This document shows, in pieces, positions 16,646-25,017 of a stretch of 64,000 bases of DNA. Each line of letters starts with the position of its first letter. Within the stretch, counting starts at the first letter, position 1. The notes below the pieces were generated by a model. It was not told where the DNA came from and did no database searches. It saw nothing but the letters and a program-made list of their open reading frames with translations. The position numbers and the translations under genes were made by a program. Origin of the DNA: Ga0077555 sp050187415 (GTDB lineage: Bacteria > Pseudomonadota > Alphaproteobacteria > Rhizobiales > Hyphomicrobiaceae); contig JBFWXN010000004.1 of the NCBI GenBank assembly GCA_050187415.1, forward strand, positions 62,001-126,000. Reading direction: 5' to 3'.

Positions 16646-17662
16646 CCCGGGCTTGTCATCCGGCGCTTGGTCGCTCGCCGGATGCTCGCCCGCCTGCTGC
16701 TCGCCCGCCTGCTGCTCGCCCGCCTGCTGCTCGCCCGCCTGCTGCTCGCCCGCCTGCTGCTCGCCCGCCTGCTGCTCGACGGTACCGAGGGCATGAGCGA
16801 GCCGGGACTGTGCAGAACCCGGGCGAAGGGGCTTCTGCTGGCTGTCGTGCGGCGCCCACCCCGTGAGGGTCACCACTTCGAAGGTCGCCCGCACCCGGCC
16901 GTCGGGTCGGGCGTGCCTTTCCTGATAAATCTCCGCCACGCGACGCAGCGTATCGCGCCGCAGGGCTCTACGGCTGCGCTCGATGAGCACGTTGGCCCAG
17001 CCCAAGGCGCGCAGGTCGCGCATCAAATGGAGCGCACTCTCGTAGCCGACCTCGAGCACGTCGCCATCGGCAACCGGAAGGGCGAATCCGGCCCTTTGCA
17101 GCAAGCCGCCGAGCTCGCGCACATCCGCGAACGGGATTACGCGAGGCGACGCCCCTCCCGTCGTTTCCGCCTCGGCGAGCGCGAAGCTTTCGCGAAGCTC
17201 GTGGAGCGTCAGGCCCCCGAGCAGGCAGGCCATCATCAGGCCGTCCGGCTTGAGGGCATGGCGGATCTGCAGGAGGGCACCTGGCAGGTCGTTGACGGTC
17301 TGCAGAGAAAGGCAAGAGACGACGAGATCGAGCGATCCGGGCCGCATGGGAAGGAATTCTTCGTCGGCGAGCACCCGGGCGCCATCGAGGCCAGACAGCA
17401 GGCGCGGCGATACGTCCATGGCGACCAGGATGTCGCGGCCAATTCCCGCTGCGCGAAGCCGGCGCGTGAGACTGCCGGAGGCGGCGCCGAGATCGAGCGC
17501 CACGGGAAACTCGCGACGGATGAACGAGAGGCGCTCGAGGATGTCGTCCGCCGCATGACGGTGCAGAAAATCGTTCGCCGCGATTTCGGCGGCGCGACGG
17601 TCGCGGCGCGCGCGAAACAATTCGCGATCGAAAATCCGAAGGCCGGTATTGGCACTGGTCAC
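16607..17662 (-). CDS. SAM-dependent methyltransferase (BioC/NDUFAF5-like) with QQAGE repeat tail
   Basis: A 351-residue class I methyltransferase starting at GTG 17662, with GGGGAG eight bases upstream. The SAM-binding motif is VALDLGAASGSLTRRL (about 54-69), and the later segments DLVVSCLSLQTVNDLPGALL and ALKPDGLMMACLLGG match the alphaproteobacterial relatives of the mitochondrial complex I assembly factor NDUFAF5. The last 60 residues are odd: six copies of QQAGE followed by an acidic tail, encoded by a 15-bp tandem repeat. The 3' end overlaps the convergent ABC ATPase gene. Role is probably modification of a protein or quinone pathway component; not certain. Confidence 0.83.
   Translation of the reverse strand: MTSANTGLRIFDRELFRARRDRRAAEIAANDFLHRHAADDILERLSFIRREFPVALDLGAASGSLTRRLRAAGIGRDILVAMDVSPRLLSGLDGARVLADEEFLPMRPGSLDLVVSCLSLQTVNDLPGALLQIRHALKPDGLMMACLLGGLTLHELRESFALAEAETTGGASPRVIPFADVRELGGLLQRAGFALPVADGDVLEVGYESALHLMRDLRALGWANVLIERSRRALRRDTLRRVAEIYQERHARPDGRVRATFEVVTLTGWAPHDSQQKPLRPGSAQSRLAHALGTVEQQAGEQQAGEQQAGEQQAGEQQAGEQQAGEHPASDQAPDDKPGSDGGLGRGIEKP
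16681..16779. repeat. Tandem repeat, 15-bp unit, about 6.5 copies
   Basis: The unit gctgctcgcccgcct repeats head to tail with almost no divergence; the first copy differs at one base and the last is partial. It encodes the QQAGE repeats of the methyltransferase tail. Because 15 bp is a multiple of three, copy-number change keeps the frame. The near-perfect identity suggests recent slippage. Confidence 0.92.
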
Positions 17663-17762
17663 GCTGCAGTCTCCCCAGGCGTTGCGATGGCCTGGACCGG
17701 TGACGGCCCCGCCGCGTATCGTCGGAGCAATGGGTCGCGGTCGTATTAGCAGAGAAACGCCA

Positions 17763-18536
17763 ATGGCAGGTACCGGGCTTCAAGTCGGCCTCGGTCGGCT
17801 CGCACGCGGCTTGGCCGACCTGCTGGTTCCGCCCGTGTGTCTCGCGTGCCATGCGCGGCTGGCGCAGCCGGATACGCTCTGCGGGGCATGCTGGCGAGGT
17901 ATCGCTTTCATCCGGCCGCCGCTCTGTGATCGGCTGGGCATTCCACTGCCGTTCGGTATCGCGGGCGATGTTCTCGTCTCGGCGGCGGGCGCCGCCGACC
18001 CGCCCGTCTGGTCTCGGGCGCGAGCTGTGGCCGTCTATGAAAGTGGTAGCGTGATTGCCGGCCTTGTCCATGCGATGAAGTATGCCGACCGGCATGACGC
18101 CCGCCACATGCTGGCACGATGGCTCGCCGAGGCAGGACATGAGCTGCTCGCCGATGCCGACCTGATCGTGCCGGTACCCCTGACGCGGCGGCGGCTGATC
18201 CGGCGGCGCTTCAACCAATCGGCGCTCTTGGCACGCGAGGTTTCGCGGTTGACGGGTGTCAGCTGGTCACCGCTGGCGCTCGCCAAAGTGCGTGAGACAA
18301 GGCCACAGGTAACGCTCAGCGGCGCGGCCAGACGGGAGAACCTGCGCGGCGCCTTCAAATTGACCGGAGTCGGGGGGCGTGCCGTTTCCCAGCGTAAAGT
18401 CGTTCTGCTCGACGATGTCGTCACCACGGGAGCGACGGCGGAGGCAGCCACCAAGGCCCTGATCGCGGGCGGCGCCGCGCGGGTCGACGTGCTGGCCGTT
18501 GCGCTCGTCGCGGCGCCGTCGATCGTGTCACCCTGA
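17763..18536 (+). CDS. comF: ComF family phosphoribosyltransferase-like protein
   Basis: A 257-residue ComF homologue, started at the ATG at 17763; an ATG at 17730 is an alternative. An N-terminal zinc-ribbon-like region has CLAC and, 15 residues on, CGAC. The C-terminal phosphoribosyltransferase domain carries the PRPP-binding loop VVLLDDVVTTGAT. In naturally competent bacteria ComF takes part in DNA uptake, but it is widespread in other species with unclear function. It is divergent from the methyltransferase and followed at about 100 bases by glutaredoxin, an arrangement common in Rhizobiales. Confidence 0.9.
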   Translation: MAGTGLQVGLGRLARGLADLLVPPVCLACHARLAQPDTLCGACWRGIAFIRPPLCDRLGIPLPFGIAGDVLVSAAGAADPPVWSRARAVAVYESGSVIAGLVHAMKYADRHDARHMLARWLAEAGHELLADADLIVPVPLTRRRLIRRRFNQSALLAREVSRLTGVSWSPLALAKVRETRPQVTLSGAARRENLRGAFKLTGVGGRAVSQRKVVLLDDVVTTGATAEAATKALIAGGAARVDVLAVALVAAPSIVSP

Positions 18537-18636
18537 CGTCGGATGCACGCCGGGCGCGTCTGCCCCATCCGGTGCTTGCCCTTTGGCAGCAACTGCCTAC
18601 ATACCCGGTTGGCCGAGCATCCGCGAGAACCCACAC

Positions 18637-18894
18637 ATGCCCAAGGTGACAATCTACACCTCGTCGTATTGCCCCTACTGCATCAGCGCCAAGCGGCTGC
18701 TGGACAAGAAGGGTGTGAAGTACGAGGAAATTTCCGTCGATGGGCGGAGCGCCGTCCGCGCTGAGATGACGGCCAAGGCGGGCGGACGGTACACGGTGCC
18801 GCAAATCTGGATCGGCGGTCAGCACATCGGTGGCTGCGACGATCTCTATGCGCTCGAAGATGCCGGTCGGTTGGAGCCGCTTCTGGTTGTGTGA
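18637..18894 (+). CDS. grxC: Glutaredoxin 3
   Basis: An 85-residue dithiol glutaredoxin with the active site CPYC (residues 12-15 in YTSSYCPYC), the cis-proline segment TVPQIWI and the GSH-binding GGCDDLYAL. It reduces disulfides and glutathionylated proteins in the cytoplasm. The length is standard for GrxC. It follows comF on the same strand. In many relatives the next gene is a nitrilase-family hydrolase, which is absent here. Confidence 0.95.
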   Translation: MPKVTIYTSSYCPYCISAKRLLDKKGVKYEEISVDGRSAVRAEMTAKAGGRYTVPQIWIGGQHIGGCDDLYALEDAGRLEPLLVV

Positions 18895-19125
18895 CGCATG
18901 GAATGCACCTGCAGATTGGTGGTCGTTACCGTATCGCACACCAGACTTTCAGCATGATCGGTCCGCGATACGAATGTGTGGTGAGCAATCCGACCCGTTT
19001 AGAATATGTTTCACGTGATCAGGCGACGGTGCAATGCGATGATGCAGAGCCCGAGGGCGATCTCGTTGCCGGGATAGCGCTTGCGAGAACTGAGTTTGGA
19101 TCTTGTCACGGAAGGCGAGCGCCAC

Positions 19126-19623
19126 ATGATCCGGTATCGACTGGCTTGTTCGAAGAGCCACGAATTCGAGGGTTGGTTTCCCTCGAGCGAGGCGTGCGAT
19201 GAGCAGATCAAGCGGAAACTCGTAGCGTGCCCGAAATGCGGCGCGACGAAAGTTGCCAAGGCGTTGATGGCGCCGAACGTTGTAACGAGTGAGCAGAAGG
19301 CGAAGCGCGGTGGCCGGCGAGGGGCTAGGCGGCAGGACCTGCCCGCGACCAGCGACGCGAAGCAAGCCGCAGCGCCCTCGGCGCAAATGCTCTCCGGGCC
19401 GCAAAAGGAGATGCTGCAGCAGCTCAAGTCGATGCGGGATAAGATCCTGGCTGACGCGGAGTACGTCGGCCCTCGTTTTGCCGATGAGGCCCGCAAGATT
19501 CATAATGAGGAGGCCCCGGAAAGGGGCATTTACGGCGAAGCCAGTGCCGACGAAGTCAAGGATCTCGCGAGCGAGGGGATCGACGTTTTTCCGATCCCCA
19601 CGCTGCCCGACGATCACAATTGA
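19126..19623 (+). CDS. DUF1178 family protein with zinc-ribbon-like N-terminus
   Basis: A 165-residue conserved alphaproteobacterial protein. GGAAGG lies ten bases upstream of the ATG. The N-terminus (MIRYRLACSKSHEFEGWF) and CDEQIKRKLVACPKCGATK form a likely zinc site with three or four cysteines. A polar linker follows, then a conserved C-terminal block with GPRFADEARKIH and ERGIYGEAS. The biochemical role is unknown. It is usually found with glutaredoxin and a carbon-nitrogen hydrolase; here the latter is missing and a 230-base gap without a clear gene lies in its place. Confidence 0.88.
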   Translation: MIRYRLACSKSHEFEGWFPSSEACDEQIKRKLVACPKCGATKVAKALMAPNVVTSEQKAKRGGRRGARRQDLPATSDAKQAAAPSAQMLSGPQKEMLQQLKSMRDKILADAEYVGPRFADEARKIHNEEAPERGIYGEASADEVKDLASEGIDVFPIPTLPDDHN

Positions 19624-19786
19624 CTGCGTGGCTGGGAGGTTACGGGCGCGTGTGCACGCCGATTTCAGTCGCGCGTGCTGCTTGGTTGCGGTGTTTCCGG
19701 GTCTCCCGGCTCGAGGCGGCGAAATTTCACGGCTCGGAGCATCGAGTCCCTTCCCGGCGCCGCCTTTGGCGCGCTATAGTTCGCAC

Positions 19787-20296
19787 ATGCTCCAGTCGCG
19801 TACAGAGGTCAGGGTACGGAAGGGAATGCAGCGGGACGCTGCATCCTTGGCCTCGGTGTTCCGTGAGTCGTGGCTTGTCGCCTACCGCGGGATCATCCCT
19901 CAGCTTCACCTGGAAAGCATGATCCAGCGTCGCGACAAGGCCTGGTGGCAGAACGCGGCTCGAGGCTCGGACGGTCTTCTGGTCCTCGAAGTTGCGGGGA
20001 AGCTGGCCGGCTACGCGACGTTCGGTCGGGCGCGCGGTCGCGGCAAGCATCAAGGCGAGATTTACGAGATCTATCTGGCGCCGAGCTATCAGGGCGTGGG
20101 ATTGGGTGAGCACCTGTTCGAGGGCGCGCGCCACGCACTCGACGAGCGCCGGCTCAACGGTCTGGTTGTCTGGGCGCTGGCCGACAATGAGATCGCCGCG
20201 GATTTCTATTGGCGTCGCGGCGGCCGGCCGGTCGGCAAGATGACCGAGAAAGTCGGCGGCGTACTGCTCGAAAAGACCGGATACGGCTGGACCTAG
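19787..20296 (+). CDS. GNAT family N-acetyltransferase
   Basis: A 169-residue acetyltransferase. Motif A, the acetyl-CoA pyrophosphate loop, is recognisable as YLAPSYQGVGLGEHLFEGA (about 96-114), preceded by GEIYEIYLAP. The C-terminal strand includes NEIAADFYWRRGGRP. No specific substrate can be assigned; RimI-like protein or small-molecule acetylation are both possible. It is convergent with the secreted protein gene at 20352. Confidence 0.86.
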   Translation: MLQSRTEVRVRKGMQRDAASLASVFRESWLVAYRGIIPQLHLESMIQRRDKAWWQNAARGSDGLLVLEVAGKLAGYATFGRARGRGKHQGEIYEIYLAPSYQGVGLGEHLFEGARHALDERRLNGLVVWALADNEIAADFYWRRGGRPVGKMTEKVGGVLLEKTGYGWT

Positions 20297-20351
20297 CCGC
20301 TCGAGTCCGGATGATGATTGGCGTCGACGATCGGCGCTCTTGCGCACGCAC

Positions 20352-20924
20352 CTACATCGGGCTCGCGCCTCGCTTTCCGACGCGCTTCGGCTCGGATCGG
20401 CAATCAAATCGGCGCGCCTCATTATCCGCCACGTCGCGCGCAAGCGCGATGGCTTGGGGATTCGCGAGCGCGTCGATGTGGGCGACGTGGCAATCCTCGT
20501 CACGCGTCACCTTGGTGACGACGAGTACTTCGCCCGAGCCGCTGTCATTGTTGGTGAAGTACCGCTGAATGGTCGCAAATGGCTGGACCTTTCCGTCCTG
20601 CCTGACGAAGCGCCATTCAAGCGTCGCTCGATGGGACTTCCCCTGGAACAGGGAATTGAACGCGCCAAGCGTCTGCCGGGCCGCGCGGCGTTTCTGAGGC
20701 TGTCGGCCGACGCTGACGAACGTCCTGCGATCTTCCTCGGCGATGTACACGGGATAGCCATCCAGTCCCTTACACAGCCAAGCGCCGCCGCCTGGCCTCT
20801 TGCTCGTCTGGCGGCACTCCGCTAGATCGATGGTCGTGTAAAGGCTTTTCAATGGGTTCGCGTCGGCCGGCCCGGTACAGACCAGAGCAGCCGCCACGGT
20901 TGCCATCATGGTCGATCGCATCAT
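20352..20924 (-). CDS. Secreted protein of unknown function
   Basis: A 190-residue protein starting at 20924 with GGAGG eight bases upstream. A signal peptide (about 1-22, ending GPADA) is followed by a domain with four cysteines (ECRQTSK, AWLCKG, DEDCH and RRFDC), which may form disulfides. It has GYPVYIAEEDRRTFVSVG and ends basic. I recognise no family. It is divergent from ppa and convergent with the acetyltransferase. Confidence 0.75.
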   Translation of the reverse strand: MMRSTMMATVAAALVCTGPADANPLKSLYTTIDLAECRQTSKRPGGGAWLCKGLDGYPVYIAEEDRRTFVSVGRQPQKRRAARQTLGAFNSLFQGKSHRATLEWRFVRQDGKVQPFATIQRYFTNNDSGSGEVLVVTKVTRDEDCHVAHIDALANPQAIALARDVADNEARRFDCRSEPKRVGKRGASPM

Positions 20925-21026
20925 GATCTTGCCTCCACGGCGGCTTGCTAGCATGCAACGGAAAGCTGAATGTGGCGACGGCAGAAAATTCCGTGAGGGC
21001 CAACGCCAAGGTGGAGCGACACTTAG

Positions 21027-21557
21027 ATGCGCATCGATGCAATCCCCATTGGCTACAGCCCGCCTGACGACGTGAACGTCATCGTCGAAGTGCCGGTCGG
21101 AGGCGAGCCGATCAAATACGAGCTCGACAAAGCCTCAGGAACGCTCTTCGTCGATCGCTTCCTCTACACGCCCATGAGGTATCCTGGAAACTACGGGTTC
21201 ATACCGCACACACTCGCCACGGATGGCGATCCGATCGACGTGCTTGTGTGCAACACGCGAGCGGTCGTGCCGGGAGCCGTAATGAATTGCCGCCCCGTCG
21301 GTGTGCTCCTCATGGAGGACGACGCCGGCGGCGATGAGAAAGTGATCGCAGTACCCTCGACAAAGCTCACGCGCCGCTACGAACGCATCGCCAGCTACGC
21401 CGACCTACCTCAGATCACGATCGAGCAGATCCGCCATTTCTTCGAGCACTACAAGGACCTCGAGCCAGGAAAGTGGGTCAAGATCAGCGGCTGGGGTGAC
21501 GCCGAGCAGGCACGGCGCCTCATCACGCAGTCCATCGAGCGGGCGAGATCAGCCTGA
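21027..21557 (+). CDS. ppa: Inorganic pyrophosphatase
   Basis: A 176-residue family I soluble pyrophosphatase. It has the signature DGDPIDVLV with the metal-binding aspartates, the N-terminal PIKYELDKASG and RYPGNYGFIPHT, and the C-terminal HYKDLEPGKWVK. It hydrolyses PPi to drive biosynthetic reactions in the cytoplasm. The length is normal for the prokaryotic enzyme. It is convergent with cckA. Confidence 0.97.
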   Translation: MRIDAIPIGYSPPDDVNVIVEVPVGGEPIKYELDKASGTLFVDRFLYTPMRYPGNYGFIPHTLATDGDPIDVLVCNTRAVVPGAVMNCRPVGVLLMEDDAGGDEKVIAVPSTKLTRRYERIASYADLPQITIEQIRHFFEHYKDLEPGKWVKISGWGDAEQARRLITQSIERARSA

Positions 21558-21638
21558 CCGTCTCCAGCTCCATCGGACACCGGCGGTGCTCGCCCCTGGA
21601 GCGCGCGCTGGCGACACCCTGCGCTTCCGCGAAGGCTC

Positions 21639-24209
21639 TCAGCGGGCCAGTTCTTCCTTCACCTTGGCGGCGAGTTGAGGCAACGAAAACGGCTTTGCCA
21701 GAAAGGCGTAGTGAGCGTCCGGATCAAGCCCGGTCTTGAAGCGATCGTCGGGATAGCCCGAGATGAAGATCACCTTCAGATCGGGCCGCGATTTGCGCAT
21801 CTCCGTCAGCATGGTTGGCCCGTCCATTTCGGGCATCATCACGTCCGAAACGACGATATCGATCGGCAACGTCTCCGCGGCGTAAACTTCCAGTGCTTCG
21901 ACGCCAGTTGTCGCTTCGAGCACCTCGTATCCTTGGCGCTTCAGTGCGCGCACGGCAAAGTTGCGCACGGAATCTTCGTCCTCGACCAGAAGCACCCGGC
22001 CCGTGCCCGTGAGGTCGCGCGACCGTTCGGGCTTGGGCGCCTGTGGCACCTCGGCCTGCTCGCCCGCGGCAGCCGGCTCGGGGATGTGACGCGGCAGGTA
22101 GACACGGAACGTGGTGCCCTTGCCCGGCGCCGAATCGGCAAAGATGTAGCCGCCCGTCTGCTTGACGATCCCATAGACGGTGGAAAGGCCGAGGCCGGTA
22201 CCCTTGCCGATGTCCTTGGTCGAGAAGAAGGGCTCGAAAATCTTGGCCATGACCTCCGGCGTCATGCCGGTGCCCGTGTCCTCGACCTCGATGAGCAGGT
22301 ATTCGCCCGGCTGTACCGAGAGAGGGCGAAGTTTCAGCGACTCGCGCTCGGTGATGTTGCGCGTCTTGATCGTCAGCCGCCCGCCCTCCGGCATCGCATC
22401 CTTGGCGTTCACCGCCAGGTTCATGATGACTTGGCCGAACTGGGTGCGGTCCGCCTTGATCAGCCACAGGTCGCGACCGGTGACGAGCTTCAGGTCGACC
22501 TTCTCGCCGATCAGGCGGCTGACGAGAACGGAAAGATCCGTCAGCACCTCGCCCAGGTCGAGCACCTCCGGCATCAAGGTCTGTCGGCGCGAGAAAGCCA
22601 GCAGTTGGCGAACCAGTCCGGCGGCCCGGCTCGCCTCCTTCTTGATGTTCATGATGTCTTTGTGTGCCGGATCGAAAGGCCGGTGCGTCTGCAGGAGCAG
22701 ATCGGAAAATCCGAGGATCGCGGTCAGCACATTGTTGAAGTCGTGCGCAATGCCACCCGCCAGCTTGCCCACGGCCTCCATCTTGGTCGATTGCGCATAC
22801 TTGAGCTCCAGCGCCTTCTGCTCGGTAGCATCGATGGCATAGAGCATGGCCGTCTCGCCGGGCTGACCGTCATGCACGGGCGCCAGGTACACTCGGCGGG
22901 TGAACTGCTTCTCGGGGCCGAACGAAATCTCGATCGGACGAACTGGCGTGCGCCCCACCACGACTTCGCGCAAGCCCGCCTCCATGGCTGTCATGGCGTC
23001 GGCATCACCCGCGCTGTCGAGCAAGGTTTGGATGTCGCTGCTCTGGCCGAGTCCCGCATCGAAGAACATGCGGGCAAACGGGGCATTGAACGATTTGATG
23101 CTGCCGTCACCACCAAGTGCCGCGATGCCGAATGGCGCGGATTGGAAAAGCTTCTCGAAGCGCGAGTCTCCGCCCGAGCAGGGCATCAGATTTGCGGCAG
23201 GCGACGTCCGGGTGAGGAACAGCACCGAGATTTCGCCACCGCGCTCGACTTCGCTCCCGAGGCGGGCGACGACGTCCACGGGGATACCGACGCCGTCTTC
23301 GCGCACGAGGTCGAGTTCGAGGCGCACGATTTCGCCGGTCGAGCGCGAGAGTGCAGCGCGCAGCAAAGCGTCTCCGTCGCCGGCGATGAGATCTGCCAGA
23401 GTGAGCCCGCGCGAACGGGCCGCGTCCGCATCGAGACCGAGCCAGTTCGCGAGCGTGGGGTTGAGATGCACGATGCGACCGTCGAGGGTCGCGCCGAGCA
23501 GTCCGACCGGTACGGACTCGTACCGGCCGATCTCGCCTTCCAGGCTGCGAATAGCCTCGGCCTCGCTGGCGCGTTCGCCGGAGATGTCGGTCAGCTCCCA
23601 AAGCCGGTTGGCGCCTGGCATGCGCCCTGCGGCCCCGGCCTTCAGCGGCCGTACCGATAGTCTCAGCCAGCGGCCGGAACGATCGCGGTTGTCGAGATCG
23701 CGAACGCGAAATTCTTCGTTGCGGATTTCGCCGAGCTCGGCCGCACGCATCAGACGGAAGATGCATTCGGCTGCGTGGGGTTCACCGGCGAACGCCACCT
23801 CGAGGCTGCGTGCTTCTCCGACCTGGTCGATCCCTGCGAGGCGGCGGTAGGCCTCGTTGGCGTAGACGATGCTCCCGTCACGGCGGGTAACCATGACGCC
23901 GTGCTCGATGAGGTCGTTGGCAACTGCAGCGATGCCGCCATCGGCCTCGGCATGGGCGCCGATCCGGATGTGTCCCGCCAGAAGGCCGAACAGGAAAAAG
24001 CTGCCGATCATGCCGAGCACGGACAGGATGACGAGAAGAATCGGGTCGCTGGCGCGCGTGGCGATGCCAATCAGTGCCCCGAGGCCGAGGACCGTCAGGA
24101 TGGCCAAGACGACAAACAGTATGCCGGTCCCCGTTGTCGGCTCAGGTGCGTTCGACCCCACGGGAACGTCGGAGTTGCGCACATCGGTCCCGATCATGCG
24201 CAATGTCAT
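21639..24209 (-). CDS. cckA: Hybrid histidine kinase CckA
   Basis: An 856-residue cell-cycle hybrid kinase if started at ATG 24209; an in-frame ATG at 24371 would add 54 residues, and neither start has a clear ribosome site. Two membrane helices lie at about 27-80, followed by PAS-type sensor regions (about 95-430), the HisKA domain with phosphorylated histidine in GGIAHDFNNVLTAILGFSD (about 487), an ATPase domain with DTGTGM and GTGLGLSTVYG, and a receiver (about 733-856) with phosphoacceptor D in VVSDVMMPEMDG. CckA feeds phosphate through ChpT to CtrA and CpdR in alphaproteobacteria. It sits between ppa and a FliO-like gene. Confidence 0.95.
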   Translation of the reverse strand: MTLRMIGTDVRNSDVPVGSNAPEPTTGTGILFVVLAILTVLGLGALIGIATRASDPILLVILSVLGMIGSFFLFGLLAGHIRIGAHAEADGGIAAVANDLIEHGVMVTRRDGSIVYANEAYRRLAGIDQVGEARSLEVAFAGEPHAAECIFRLMRAAELGEIRNEEFRVRDLDNRDRSGRWLRLSVRPLKAGAAGRMPGANRLWELTDISGERASEAEAIRSLEGEIGRYESVPVGLLGATLDGRIVHLNPTLANWLGLDADAARSRGLTLADLIAGDGDALLRAALSRSTGEIVRLELDLVREDGVGIPVDVVARLGSEVERGGEISVLFLTRTSPAANLMPCSGGDSRFEKLFQSAPFGIAALGGDGSIKSFNAPFARMFFDAGLGQSSDIQTLLDSAGDADAMTAMEAGLREVVVGRTPVRPIEISFGPEKQFTRRVYLAPVHDGQPGETAMLYAIDATEQKALELKYAQSTKMEAVGKLAGGIAHDFNNVLTAILGFSDLLLQTHRPFDPAHKDIMNIKKEASRAAGLVRQLLAFSRRQTLMPEVLDLGEVLTDLSVLVSRLIGEKVDLKLVTGRDLWLIKADRTQFGQVIMNLAVNAKDAMPEGGRLTIKTRNITERESLKLRPLSVQPGEYLLIEVEDTGTGMTPEVMAKIFEPFFSTKDIGKGTGLGLSTVYGIVKQTGGYIFADSAPGKGTTFRVYLPRHIPEPAAAGEQAEVPQAPKPERSRDLTGTGRVLLVEDEDSVRNFAVRALKRQGYEVLEATTGVEALEVYAAETLPIDIVVSDVMMPEMDGPTMLTEMRKSRPDLKVIFISGYPDDRFKTGLDPDAHYAFLAKPFSLPQLAAKVKEELAR

Positions 24210-24352
24210 AGACTGATTCTGAAAACGGAAAGCGAAGCCCAGGACTTCGACCACAGAAGAGTACACCACGCGAACTGATACCACCTCGTCCCCCCGCAAA
24301 TACCGCACCCGGCGTGGCCGCCTCGATGACGTCAACAACTCGATCATTAGGG

Positions 24353-24367
24353 TTAAAAGTGCGCTAA
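24353..24367. promoter_or_regulatory. CtrA-like site (TTAA-N7-CTAA) upstream of cckA
   Basis: TTAA-aagtgcg-CTAA matches seven of eight conserved bases of the CtrA consensus TTAA-N7-TTAA and lies in the divergent cckA/FliO-like region. The 8-mer TGCGCTAA recurs at 24404-24411. CtrA control here is inferred. Confidence 0.35.
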
Positions 24368-24443
24368 ACATCTGCTAACGACGCACGGTGGCGAAGCGTT
24401 TTTTGCGCTAAGCGATTCTCGGGCTGAGCGAGGACTTCGAACG

Positions 24444-24830
24444 ATGGTCGACCTTCTGCTCTACGTGCTGTTCTTTGCGGTGCTCGTGCTTGTCGTGCTT
24501 GCCGGCCTTTGGGTGATGCGCAATTCGCTCGGCGGCCAGTCGCCCATGGTCGCGCTGTTCGGACCACGGCCGGAGAAGCGCCTTGCTGTCGTCGAGCACG
24601 CCAGTGTCGACGGACGTCGCCGGCTGGTCCTCGTGCGGCGTGACAACGTCGAGCACCTGATCATGACAGGCGGCCCGGTCGACGTTCTGATCGAGGCGGG
24701 AATCGAGGCTGGTCAAAGTGACGCGGCGTTGTCCCGCACGATTGTGGACAATGTCGAGGATCGCCGTGAGCCCCCGGTTTTCGGACGTCAGCGTAACGGC
24801 TCGCGGACGGGAGAATCCGCGGCAGAGTAG
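24444..24830 (+). CDS. FliO-like flagellar biosynthesis membrane protein
   Basis: A 128-residue protein with one N-terminal membrane helix (about 4-25) and a small cytoplasmic domain of the FliO type, including LFGPRPEKRLAVVEHASV, RRRLVLVRRDNVEHLIMTGGP and DVLIEAGI. In Rhizobiales such a FliO-like gene lies next to cckA, away from the main flagellar cluster. FliO helps assemble the flagellar export gate. No other flagellar gene is present, so a flagellar role here is by homology only. Confidence 0.78.
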   Translation: MVDLLLYVLFFAVLVLVVLAGLWVMRNSLGGQSPMVALFGPRPEKRLAVVEHASVDGRRRLVLVRRDNVEHLIMTGGPVDVLIEAGIEAGQSDAALSRTIVDNVEDRREPPVFGRQRNGSRTGESAAE

Positions 24831-25017
24831 GCGCTCAACTGTGCACAACTCCTACGTGATGTGAGATTGAGCGGCGAGGCCGGTCGCTGGACACAGCATT
24901 GCCGCATTTCAGGGGTGCCGAGTGCGCCCGTGCGTGACCGCGGGTGCGGCCGATCAGGCGTGGTCGGCCACTCCCTGCTGCGCTGCTGATCGAAGTCTCC
25001 GATTCCCGAGGGGCCCC

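Noticed and set aside
16681..16779. Repeat array as a CRISPR
   Set aside because: The 15-bp units are directly adjacent with no spacers and lie within a coding frame.
16216..16794. Minus-strand open frame rich in Arg-Arg-Ala-Ser-Ser repeats
   Set aside because: It is a shadow of the 15-bp repeat and of the ABC ATPase gene in another frame, with no ribosome site or family.
18891..19202. Short plus-strand frame between grxC and the DUF1178 gene
   Set aside because: No ribosome site, no similarity I recognise, and its second half overlaps the DUF1178 gene in another frame.
21675..23660. Long plus-strand open frame opposite cckA
   Set aside because: The minus frame encodes every expected CckA motif; the opposite frame is His/Arg/Gln-rich without domains, a usual effect of high GC.
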